Below, one piece after another: positions 35,779 to 45,355 of a stretch of DNA of 64,000 nt. Source of the DNA: Aspergillus flavus (lineage: Eukaryota; Ascomycota; Eurotiomycetes; Eurotiales; Aspergillaceae). The stretch's first letter is position 1, and each line of letters starts with the position of its first letter. The stretch lies in contig NC_092410.1 of the NCBI RefSeq assembly GCF_009017415.1, positions 1,426,001-1,490,000 on the forward strand. Reading direction: 5' to 3'. Under the pieces are notes generated by a model. That model saw only the letters and a list, made by a program, of their open reading frames with translations. It made no database searches and was not told the origin of the DNA. A program made the translations under genes and the position numbers.

Positions 35779-36091
35779 ATGCCACAGGGGCGTAGTGAAA
35801 CTTTTTGATGTTCCACAAGGGTTTGGAATAATCGGCCCAGAAGACTCGCAAGGCTCTGCTGAAGATGATATTCCTTTCACTCCCAATGACATTCTCGCAG
35901 ACCAAGTACATGCAGGATAATAATCGAGCAAGACCATACTTGAATAATAGCGTGCTGAAACATAATACCTATTGCTTTAGGACGAAGAAACCCCCTTTCC
36001 ACGACTGGGTTCAAAGGTTGAGTACGAAGTGAAGGAAGATGCTGGGGAGAAACATGCTGTCAAGATCAGGATCATCACATCAGATGAGTGA
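35779..36091 (+). pseudogene. Cold-shock-domain protein gene with a one-base frameshift near the start
   Basis: The ATG at 35779 is followed by CCACAGGGGCG. Read as is, the frame stops after nine codons. If one G of the GGGG run is ignored, the frame continues as a cold-shock domain: GVVKLFDVPQGFGIIGPEDS and then DIPFTPNDILADQ. A 75-nt intron (GTACAT donor, CTTTAG acceptor, 35906-35980) leads in phase to exon 35981-36091, which ends SKVEYEVKEDAGEKHAVKI plus ten residues and a TGA. The total would be about 78 residues, the size of bacterial CspA proteins. The RNP1-like motif QGFGII is present; the RNP2 position (DIPFTP) lacks the usual Phe-x-His. CSD proteins bind single-stranded RNA or DNA. 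The extra G could be a real mutation or a homopolymer sequencing error. An alternative upstream first exon spliced at CCACAG is also possible. Confidence 0.6.
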
Positions 36092-36630
36092 TAATCTATA
36101 TGGGTGGGGTTTCATGTGTATCTACAGAGCCTTTTTGTGATTATTTAAATTTGAACCATGCGCACTCTAGCCCATTCGTCTTGGGGTTTTCCGCTACTGC
36201 GCTACGTGGCGCGGGGTATTCGGTGTAGATAACGCAACCCTCTGCTGAACGCTTTGATCGTGACGATCCATCTGCTACTACTATACCTTGGTGGAGTAGT
36301 TGGCTGGGCTAACTCTCAAGGAAATCTTTCATTGGACATGAAGAGATCGCCAGGGTCCACTGTACATATCCCATATGGTATATCATCTTCTTGGCCTGGT
36401 TTTAGTGAGAATCACTAATTATAAAAACATTACCCTGTGTACCAATAGTCTTAATTACAAACATAGTATCCAGCTCCACGAAGTAAGTAGATCATAGCCG
36501 AAGAGTGTCTCCAGAGGTTTCTCAAAGCGGATATCGACACGCATCCGAAGAGCGAGAATACCACTTCCATATAGAAATCAGCTATTCCAGAGAATCAATT
36601 GCCTCCACCACAGCCTTGCAACATAACAAT
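36092..36630. other. Intergenic DNA
   Basis: Nothing recognisable; this is the 3' flank of two convergent units. Confidence 0.4.
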
Positions 36631-37224
36631 CTAATCAAAAGTGTACCCCGGCTTAGCCAATACAAAACGCAAACTATCTCGAGCATGAGGTACCATCCAC
36701 GGCTGAAACTCATCCGCACATATAAAATCATAGTATTCAAACCCCGACTTCTCTAATACCCTCCCCGAAGCCGGATTCTCAGTATCACAACGTCCCAGCA
36801 ACCGATAGTGGTCGGGGTGAAGGATCCAGAACAACTCCGTGAACGCCAGTAGTGCTTCAGTTGCAATTCCGAGCCCCCATGCAGATCGATGAATAGTATA
36901 GAAGACTTGAGCCACGTGATGAAGATCATAGACGCCTATAAAGCCGACAAACCCTCCAGGTACGAGAGCATTGCTCCCATCTTTGGCTTCTGGGCCTTGC
37001 CACTCTTCAATTGTCTTGGGGTCAAGGTCATCGCGGAGGAGAATCGCGAATGTTTCGCGATTATCTTCCGACAAGTCTCGTAATAGCTCTTCTTCTGCTT
37101 CTTGTATCGAGGTCAATGGGCCGGGAGAGCTCCATTTTACAACTTCCATATCGGATTTCACTGAGAAGTAACCTGGTAAATGGTCTATGGTTAAATGGAC
37201 CAGCTCGAGTCGGGTTGATTGCAT
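36631..37224 (-). CDS. GNAT-family N-acetyltransferase (RimJ/RimL-like)
   Basis: A single exon of 197 residues starts at the ATG at 37224. The order of elements fits the Acetyltransf_3 group. An N-terminal beta strand (RLELVHLTIDHL) is followed by a helical segment with EAEEELLRDL, and beta strands 4-5 carry GGFVGFIGVYDL and AQVFYTIHRSAWGLGIATEA. The acetyl-CoA pyrophosphate loop is the W-G-x-G-x-A segment (AWGLGIATEALLAF). After it comes the typical late motif with CDTENPASGRVLEKSGFEYY, in which ENxAS-x-R-x-LEK-GF is diagnostic. Members acetylate amino groups of proteins or small molecules with acetyl-CoA; the substrate here cannot be predicted. It is isolated between a decayed zone and the spliceosome gene pair, with no obvious operon-like partner. 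Confidence 0.85.
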   Translation of the reverse strand: MQSTRLELVHLTIDHLPGYFSVKSDMEVVKWSSPGPLTSIQEAEEELLRDLSEDNRETFAILLRDDLDPKTIEEWQGPEAKDGSNALVPGGFVGFIGVYDLHHVAQVFYTIHRSAWGLGIATEALLAFTELFWILHPDHYRLLGRCDTENPASGRVLEKSGFEYYDFICADEFQPWMVPHARDSLRFVLAKPGYTFD

Positions 37225-38391
37225 GGTATGAGGTTGAAGGTGGTTGTGATGGTGAAATGGGATTGAGAATGTGGTTCAATTAGGATTATTGTCAACATTC
37301 ATTATATTAGGATAATGTCCAGCGCTTTTAAAATCTAGGCTACATATGCGTAACAGAGCCACAGCTTACATATATAAAAGACGCAGTGATCGCCACCTAC
37401 CTCTGATTTTGAAGTGAGCATGAGATTTGCACCGCCACAACTTCAGCCCTAGATATGAGTTGTCAGTCCGTAAATTTTGGCCTTCAGCTGAAAATCTAAC
37501 CATAAATAGAAATTTTCGTTGTTGATCCGGTACGATGGTCAATAGCTTATAGGCCCAATACCCATTCAGTATATATGAGCGCTCCTGACCGATGGCATGT
37601 CCTTTAAAAAGCGGTGTGTAATGTGTGTTGTCGTTTCCACCGTGACATGCCTAAAATAGTAGCCTCACTGATATCTAGTAGAGAGTTTCTGATACGTCTC
37701 AATTGAAAGCAATGATCCCTCTGGAAGGCAATGCTATAATGCGCAACCAGGGAAATTGTTCTTCCTGTAGCGGGTACTCTGGCCTTGATGATCATCTGAG
37801 AAGGGTAGTGAAGACTGCACGGAGAGTCGGTCGGTGTATTCGCCTCAACTTTAAGCAATCTTTTGAGAGTTTGGTAACCTTGTCTTTTAAAGGTATACTT
37901 CGAAAGATAGGGCATAATAGGGTGGGGATGTTCTTGCCACGCTCGATCGGCAGTAGAGTTCCACCTGACAATATTTTCGGGACCTCGCATACTGTAGTGC
38001 GTTTTTGGGCCTGCATGTACCCACCAGAGGCACCATGCTCGCTAAATAGAGCTGATCTGGGTTCATGCCATGAATTTGCCTGATGTAGAGATTCGTGCAT
38101 ATATTCGCTCCAAGTACTCTATATCATGAAACAAACTTATAAAGTACAAGGCCTGAAGAATGATATGTATTAATCATAGATGTCCCTACGATGGTCGACT
38201 AAATCACAGCCATGATCGCTCGATCCCCTCTCTAGGACGGTTTGACTGGGAAATAGAAATAATTCATGGTCATTATCTTGGGATTAATTCTACCTGATTT
38301 TGATATAAACTGCACTGACTCATCCCATGGTATGTACCCATAGCCCACATATAAAACACACAGCACTTTACCTTTCTGAATGTCCAGCCCA
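37225..38391. other. Intergenic DNA
   Basis: This holds the upstream region of the acetyltransferase gene and the 3' flank of clf1. Two mutually antisense frames (37604-37990 minus and 37703-38083 plus) look random and were not accepted. Confidence 0.45.
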
Positions 38392-40460
38392 TTAGGCCTG
38401 ACCCGACTTCCAGGCATGTGCTCTTTGCAGCAACTTGGACAGGTTTGCCGCCGATTGATCGTCGGCCGGGAACACATAATCCATGTATTCCTCGTACCGG
38501 TCGTCGTCCAACTTGCGGCGCTTCTTGACGCGACGCGGCATCTGCTTCTCGATCTTGTCGATGTCCTCGGGGGACCCATGTGTATGTTCGAATGACCGCC
38601 AGGCATTGAGGAGTTCCACACGCTGCATAATGTGAGATTCAAGACTTTTCTCTTTCTACATAGCAAGGCACAACTTACCTCTTCCTTGAGATCCTTTTCT
38701 TTGAACACCTTGTGTGCGCGGTTGAAGACCGCCCGAGCGCGCTGTTTGGCCTCGTCGCTGACTGGCCGTTCCTCCTCCTCTTCTTCTTCCTCCTCGTCTT
38801 CCGGGATGTTGATCTCGAACCGGGCATAGTTGATCCACACCTTGACATGGTCGGTCTTCTCCAGAAGACGCTCGTAGAGCTGCCGGACTCTGTCATATTC
38901 GCCTTCGTATTCCTCGAAATCGATGTATGACTTCCACACCAGCTCGGGCATATCCAGAGTCGGTTGCTCAATTCCTAGCTCAAAAATGGCCCGCGCACGG
39001 TCGCTATCATCTAGGCCCCGTTCCAGCTCAGCAAACTGAATCCAGGATTGACTGTTGGAGGGATTCCACTCGATCTGCTTCTCGAACAGTGTCCGGCACC
39101 GTACAAACTCGAAAAGCTGGCGCTCGAGATCGATGTAGCCTCTGAAGAGCTTGTCTTTGGGGCACATGCCGATCGCCTGACCTAATGTCTTGCGAGCGGT
39201 TTGGAGCTCCATCTGGCGAATTTCAAACTGGGCTTTCATAAGCCATATCTTGGCAAATGTGAACTTTTTGTGTGGAATGAGCTTCAAGCATTCGTTATAA
39301 ATTTGCCGAGCGCGTTCCACGTCTTTGGCTTCCATTTCTTCCCAGATGGCATAGAATATCCAGAGGTAGATATAACGTCTCCAGTGCCTCTTCTCCTGTG
39401 ACGGAGGAATCTGTGCAATGGCTCGTTCGTATGTGTCACGTACCCGCTCAGGGTCACCGGAGGTCTCTTCGAGGCGAGTAAAGTCAAACCAAATGTCGTA
39501 GTTCCGAGGGTTTTCCTTGAGCTGCTCCTCGTACTGGACTCGGCGCTTGGAAAGAATGACGTCCTCAACGCCCTCCCTATCACCAAACTGTTTCTCGAAT
39601 GTAGTGTAGGCTTTGTGCAATGTAACGGACTTAGAGCGAGGAAGTCGGTCCAGGGCATATTTGTAGATAGCACGTGCACGCTCATACTCCTTCATCTTCG
39701 CCTCGAACTTGGCATAGGCGATAAAAAGCTTTTCATCCATGAAGTCTTCACCCAGCGCTTCAATTCCTGCACCGTAGACTTCTCTCACCAAATCACTAGT
39801 CCCATACTCCTCCTCGAATCGGGCCCACTTGATCCAGTTCCTCGGTTCAGGATGAACAATCGTGAATCGTTGGAAGATATTGCGCGCCCTCTCGAATTCA
39901 TTGTACCGCTTCTCGAGCTTGATATACGCACTCCAGGCTCCCTCTTCCGGCTCCCATGACATCCATCGCTCAAAGACTTGCCGAGTACCAGGGATGTTGC
40001 CCAAAGTCTCTTCCATATAAACATACTTGTACCAGAGCTTATCGACACGGGGCAAGATCGTCACTGCACGGTCAAGCAAGTTCCTCGCATGGTTGATATT
40101 CCTATTTCGCATCTCCGCCTCGATGTATCGGATCCACAGCGGTACTGAAGTTGGAAGAACATCTAGCGCTCGCTCGAAGATAGAACGCGCCCGGCGAAAT
40201 TCTTTCTGTTCAAGTTCCCATGCTGCATAGCGCATCCAATTGTTCATGTTAATCCTGTTTCGGCGAACATAGTCCTCGAACTCCTTTCTCTTGCGACCTT
40301 GGTACTCGTGCAATTCTTCCAAATCGGCAAATCGTTGCGTCGGGGCCTGCAACGCGGGTTCCTGCCGGTCAACAGCCTCACGAAGCAGCTGTTCCGCTGA
40401 GATCTGGATCGGCGCGGCGGCCTTGTTCTTGACCCTGGGAGGGCCGCGAGACGACTCCAT
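38392..40460 (-). CDS. clf1: Pre-mRNA splicing factor Clf1 (Syf3/crooked-neck type, HAT repeats)
   Basis: Two exons, 40460-38679 and 38622-38392, joined across a 56-nt intron (GTAAGT donor, ATGCAG acceptor, phase 0), give 670 residues, the normal family size. The start [20 protein letters not shown] is followed by a conserved N-terminal segment ([14 protein letters not shown]) and then about fifteen half-a-TPR repeats. Each repeat has the W-x-x-Y/F-x-x-x-E and RAR-x-I/V-F/Y-ERAL pattern, for example [20 protein letters not shown] and then RSIFERAL. A run of glutamates sits near residue 555 and the C-terminus is basic ([19 protein letters not shown]). Clf1 is a scaffold of the NineTeen complex, bridging U5 and U2/U6 snRNPs in the nucleus. 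It shares its promoter with prp31, another spliceosome gene. Confidence 0.96.
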
Positions 40461-40856
40461 GGTGATGTGAGGTTATACCAAGCAGGTAATTTGTCGGCGA
40501 CGCGTATTCGAGTCGGGGATGTTGGGTAGATCACACTACCCAATTTATCTTAGAAGGACAGTGTACCCCCTCCGGAAGCCCAAGGCCTAGTAATTAGCTT
40601 CTAACCGACCGCACGGTATCGGGACAGCTCCAAGTCAGATGTCGTTGCTGCTAGATCGACTTTTGGTTCTGCTAGCTAAGCGTCGGAAAAGCTGCATGTT
40701 AGGTTTGTAGCGCCACCCGAGATCAGAGCTCGAGGTGGCTGACTAAGCAAGTGACCTAAATGGAAAAGCAACTCGGCGGCGGCGTCGAAAGTTCATTCAA
40801 CCACCACTTCACCTTAATTCTATTTTACCTCTTGGTCGCGTCGCAGCTCCCTCATC
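40461..40856. promoter_or_regulatory. Shared divergent promoter between clf1 and prp31
   Basis: Only 396 nt separate the two start codons, which point away from each other, so control sequences for both must overlap here. No TATA box stands out. Co-regulation is inferred, not shown. Confidence 0.6.
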
Positions 40857-42422
40857 ATGTCTACTGCTGAGGAGCTTTTGAGGGATTTTGAATCGGACGA
40901 CGAGGACTTCCAGGCGGGCGAGGGAGTCGAGGAAGATGTGGACGAAGAGCAGCAGCACTTACAAAAAGCTGGCTCTGAGGTCACCAATGAGTTCGAGGTC
41001 GCCCTCTCCACCGGTGACGAGCTTACTCGCCTACACAAACTTTTGCGCGACCACTACTCGGTCAGATTTCCAGAATTAGAAACCCTTGTTACGAGTCCGA
41101 TCGACTATGCCAAGACAGTCGCTATCTTGAAAAATGGCCCGCTCAACGATATCAAAGCTCTCTCCTCCTCCGCGGACAATATGGTCGGCGAACCGCTCAA
41201 GTCTATTTTGGATGGCCCCTCTTTGATGGTCGTTTCTGTGGAGGGTACCACCACCCGAGGACGTGAAATGACCGAGTCGGAGTTGAAGGTGGTGCTGGAT
41301 ACATGCGAGAGGATTTTGAAGTTGGATCGAGAGCGCAGGGCTCTCACAGAAAGCATCCAATCTCGCATTACGCAGATCGCCCCAAATCTAGCAGCTTTGA
41401 TCGGACCTGAAACAGCAGCTCAGTTCCTTAATCAGACCGGAGGACTACGTGAACTTGCTAAGATCCCGGCGTGCAACCTGGGTGCTCAAGGCAATAAGAG
41501 AACCGAAGGGCTAGGCTTCGCTACGAATATTGGTGTTAGATCTCGAGGATTCCTCTACAATTCGCCACTGATACAGGAGGTTCCGGATGACCTGAAGCGC
41601 CAGGCGATCCGTATTGTCTCGGCTAAGATGGTCCTTGCTACCCGTGCGGACGTATCTAACTTCAGCCCCGATGGATCGCTGGGCGAAGATTTGAAACAGC
41701 AATGTTTTACACGGCTAGAGAAGCTGACTGAACCTCCCCCGAATTCTGGAGTGAAGGCCCTCCCCGCTCCCGATGACAAGCCGGCCCGCAAGCGAGGTGG
41801 TAGGAGGGCTAGAAAGGCCAAGGAGGCAGTTGCTATGACAGATATGCGCAAGGCCCAGAACCGGATGGCCTTCGGTAAGGAAGAAGCGGAAGTCGGTTAC
41901 GGCACGGGTGAAGGGACAGTTGGATTGGGAATGCTCGGTCAGCAGAATGATGGACGGATTCGATCAACCCAGATCGACAACAGAACTCGAGCGAAACTCA
42001 GCAAGTCGAACAAAGGCTGGGGAACCGCAACACCTGCTAGTGGCACGGCTTCCTCTCTCCGCGCGTTCAGTTCTGGGGTTGGAGGAACGGCAAGTGTTCT
42101 TCAAGCGAAAGGTCTTCGCTCTTCTGGCATTGGTACTTCACTGGGCGGCAGCGGTACGGCTAGTACCATTGCCTTTACGCCGGTGCAGGGACTTGAGCTC
42201 GTTGACCCTAAGGTGCAAGCAGAGTTGAGCCGCAAACGTAAGGCAGAGGAAGACCGATGGTTCAAGTCGGGTACTTTTACGCAGGTTGGCGGCAGCCAAA
42301 GCAACAATAACTCTTCCCAGAAGGATAATGGAGGTTTCAAAGTGCCACCAATTCCTCCACAGAAGAAGGTCGATACAGGTGAGGGTAAGATGGGCCCTCC
42401 GCCACTGCCCCTGAAGCGATAG
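40857..42422 (+). CDS. prp31: U4/U6 snRNP protein Prp31
   Basis: A single exon of 521 residues. An acidic N-terminus (MSTAEELLRDFESDDEDFQ) is followed by a NOSIC-type region around residues 80-150 and the Nop RNA-binding domain at about 180-290. The Nop domain contains the signature GPETAAQFLNQTGGLRELAK, then IPACNLGAQG, RGFLYNSPLI and DDLKRQAIRIVSAKMVLATR. The C-terminal Prp31 domain follows (RRARKAKEAVAMTDMRKAQN, later GEGTVGLGMLG). A low-complexity Ser/Gly tail ends in proline-rich PPPLPLKR. Prp31 binds the U4 snRNA 5' stem-loop with Snu13 and stabilises the U4/U6.U5 tri-snRNP. All expected parts are present with no truncation. Head-to-head with clf1. Confidence 0.97.
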   Translation: MSTAEELLRDFESDDEDFQAGEGVEEDVDEEQQHLQKAGSEVTNEFEVALSTGDELTRLHKLLRDHYSVRFPELETLVTSPIDYAKTVAILKNGPLNDIKALSSSADNMVGEPLKSILDGPSLMVVSVEGTTTRGREMTESELKVVLDTCERILKLDRERRALTESIQSRITQIAPNLAALIGPETAAQFLNQTGGLRELAKIPACNLGAQGNKRTEGLGFATNIGVRSRGFLYNSPLIQEVPDDLKRQAIRIVSAKMVLATRADVSNFSPDGSLGEDLKQQCFTRLEKLTEPPPNSGVKALPAPDDKPARKRGGRRARKAKEAVAMTDMRKAQNRMAFGKEEAEVGYGTGEGTVGLGMLGQQNDGRIRSTQIDNRTRAKLSKSNKGWGTATPASGTASSLRAFSSGVGGTASVLQAKGLRSSGIGTSLGGSGTASTIAFTPVQGLELVDPKVQAELSRKRKAEEDRWFKSGTFTQVGGSQSNNNSSQKDNGGFKVPPIPPQKKVDTGEGKMGPPPLPLKR

Positions 42423-43308
42423 TGGAGTTTCTGTTTATTCTTTGTTTTCGTTATCAATTTTGCTTTCCTGAGCATCTTAAGAAAGGCGTTTTTGAGATTG
42501 GGGATCCGTTCGGAATTCGCATGATACCATCGACCAATGTATGATAAATCTCGAGACAGTGGCATACTTGAAGAGAATGAAATGTAATAGAGCTATGGCT
42601 TTATGGAGTAGAACTGTACTTGTCACGGGTAGCGTTTCGGATAACCCTGGCGGTGCCACGTGCCGATTGCCAGGTACCATGGAACTGGGGGAAGAAATAC
42701 TCCGGGTCCGACGTAAAATTCTGTGAAGATGGCGTGCTAGTCGCAACATTTCGCCGCTAGAATAAGTGGGGAATAGTTCTGCCATGTCAGATCCAAGTTC
42801 AAGCGCTGTACAACTAATTAAATACCAATAAAGAATGATTTCAGGGCTCAATGCCTGGTGCTTCATTATTTTGAATCAATCCGGGGACTTCTTTGCCCTA
42901 AACACGCCAAAACGGGGGCGCTAAGCATAAAGTTGCTTTAGTTGAAAATCCCCCGGTAGCGACGGCCCAATGGCGAGCCGGTGGATGGCTCTAGCCGAAC
43001 GGGCCTCAGGCAGTCTCGTCAACGTATTGCGTGCTTTGAAGGGGAGTTCGCTCAATACCGCCCCTTTCCCCGGGGGGCGTTTGGGATATATAGGCGACGT
43101 TTCGTCCTCATGTAGAACTTTTTCCATTTGTCTCCTTTTCCTTCGTTTTCAAGCAAAAGTCTGTCCTTCCGCAGCATCTTCTGGCTTCTTTGATACCCCA
43201 TTTGCATTTCATCTCACTCCAAGCCCTAATCCACCCAAAAAATAGACACCCAAAGACAAGAACAAAGAAAAGAAAAGAAAAGAGAAGAAAAGAAAAAAGA
43301 GAGACCCA
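42423..43308. other. Intergenic region, 3' flank of prp31 and promoter of the PBDC1-like gene
   Basis: No supported gene. The last 60 nt before 43309 are an A/G-rich leader with AAAAG repeats (about 43262-43300). Confidence 0.5.
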
Positions 43309-44110
43309 ATGGCGCCAGTGGAAATAGGCCAACCGGTCTTCGGCGTAGACAGCCCAAAACCCACATCCCAGTCTCCATCTCTGTACGACCACACCCTAAT
43401 CACCACCGACTTCGATGCCCTCAAATTCCACGCCGCAGCATCCCTCCAGCTCCAATTCGGCCATGCCCACGAAACAGCAGCACTACAAAGTGACCTCCTA
43501 ATCACATCACCGTACAACGATCCCAAACACCTCTTGGATCTCAAAACACTTGATACACCCAACCAATTGCTCGCCAAAGCCCTCACCATCCTCAAACCCA
43601 TCCGTGATGACTACGCCACGGCGCCATACACGGAATCCTTCAATTGGCAAGCCGTGTTCAACTTCCTGCGCGATTTAGCCCAGACGAATGGGTATCGGTG
43701 GGAGACACAGCATTTCTACGTCGTTGTATTCCGGTCCCGGCTCCAGGCGGACATCGATAACCAGCGATTACATGATTTGGATGCCTATTCGCATCAGGAG
43801 GCTGTTGCTAGTGGGGGGTTGTTGAAGTATTGGTTTGGGACGAAGGATGGGGAGAGGAGGAATTTGGCTACTTGTGAGTTTATTTTTCTTTCTGATTACT
43901 TTATTCTCAGGGCAGTTGCTGATGGTGATACTAGGTCTCTGGCGTAGTCGCAATGATGCCAGGTTGGGAGGTACCGGACCTTGGCATAAGAAGGCACGCG
44001 GTGCTGCACGAGATATGTATGAGGATATCACATTTACGACACTCAAATTGGTCATTGAAGATGATGTGAGGTCGTGGAGGATTACGGATTGGACAGAGGA
44101 GGATGAATGA
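43309..44110 (+). CDS. PBDC1/Ypl225w-like protein (DUF757), eEF1A chaperone family
   Basis: Two exons, 43309-43873 and 43935-44110, around a 61-nt intron (GTGAGT donor, ATACTAG acceptor) that splits a Cys codon, give 246 residues. The core matches the PBDC1 family in order: DFDALKFHAAASLQLQFGHA, then PYTESFNWQAVFNFLRDLAQ, the strand QHFYVVVFRSRLQADID, LHDLDAYSHQEAVASGG, and the signature YWFGTKDGERRNLATCLWRS. A fungal C-terminal extension follows the core. Yeast Ypl225w is reported to be a cytosolic co-translational chaperone for nascent eEF1A; the older name about polysaccharide biosynthesis is misleading. The role here is inferred by family. The first half of the gene is C-rich and the second half G-rich on the coding strand. 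Confidence 0.88.
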
Positions 44111-45355
44111 AATTGGTAATGGCTGCATTGCTTGAGATACCATAGAATGGTTTGTCGTTTTTTTTTTGTTTGGGAAATGGTGTTTCTAGAGCGTTTATAC
44201 TAGCATTTCTGCTCATAGTTCTATGGTAATTAGGTTCTCTTATACTGTATGTTTACTGTTGAGTTGTGGTCCTGAATAGGGTTCATGTTCAGGCCCATGA
44301 TCTTGGGCCGTTAGCGTACCGGAGCTGGGGAACTTTATCTAAAGCCAAGAAAAATCAAGAAAACAAGATTGGAAAGTATTACGAACTACACACTCAACAG
44401 AAGAGTTCTTCAACTATAATGTAGGAGAGGGAAGAACATGGAGAAAGAATTATTGCAATGGGAGGGGAAAGAAGTAAGTAGGTTCGCTCAAATCACATAA
44501 TTCTCTACTAAAATGAGATGTTCTGCGCGAGGTCCGAGCACATGTATTGTTTGTTGGCGTCATCCGAACCTTTATGCGAACATGCCGAGAAAAGAAGACT
44601 TTAAAGATTATTCCACAGATTAATTGTGAAGATTATGAATTTGAGAGGATTGATTCGACAATGCATGTTCATTTCAAACTAACCATTGCCGAAGAGACTG
44701 GGGTCTAAGACGAAGCTGGAAATTCTACACGACTAAGTACTAAACCAGTACTAGTAGGCCTGATGAGATGACTACCGGGATGATTGACACCATCCACTGC
44801 CATACTTGCACAACAGACTGTTCGATCTTGCTCAATACTTTTATGAATACGAGCTTCGCCTGGATTTTCTGAGATTCTTTAATTATAAAGATGAAGCTGT
44901 ATGTCTGCAACAGAGAGTAATTGAATCTCTTTGGGAGACGGAGTAATTTCCAACAGAATTACGGAGGGTTTGGTCGTCGAGATTTAAGTAAATGATACTA
45001 TTGCGGGGATGAGTGTCGCCATTTCTAGCATGAGCACGAGGTGGCATTAAGACCTCTAGCTGATAATTTTCATAAAGCCTTTTAAAATCCGGCAATGATC
45101 TTAACCTCGTCTAGACCTATCATGCTTCCCGATAGCGCCATTCAACGCCAAATTGAGCATTGCGTGGGGTGCTTATCTAGCATCTGACCGAGATACGATT
45201 TTCTGTTCGGTTTAACGAGCTATAAATGTAGCTCAAGTCGTAGTAGACATGTCCATGCATGTTCGCGGCCCTTGGGATCTACACTTTCCTACCCTTTTAT
45301 ACCGTATTTTCTCTCCTTCCTCGCAGGCCAGGTAAAAAAGCTGCAAACCTGCCTA
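44111..45355. other. Intergenic region, promoter of the permease gene
   Basis: No supported gene in about 1.2 kb. Frames are short and random-looking. Confidence 0.5.

Noticed and set aside
37604..38083. Overlapping antisense frames of 126-128 codons downstream of clf1
   Set aside because: Both look random; neither has a leader, a domain or splice support.
45272..45355. N-terminal extension of the permease beginning MGSTLSYP
   Set aside because: The first codon is TTG and no ATG occurs upstream in frame; the ATG at 45356 gives a normal cytoplasmic N-terminus.
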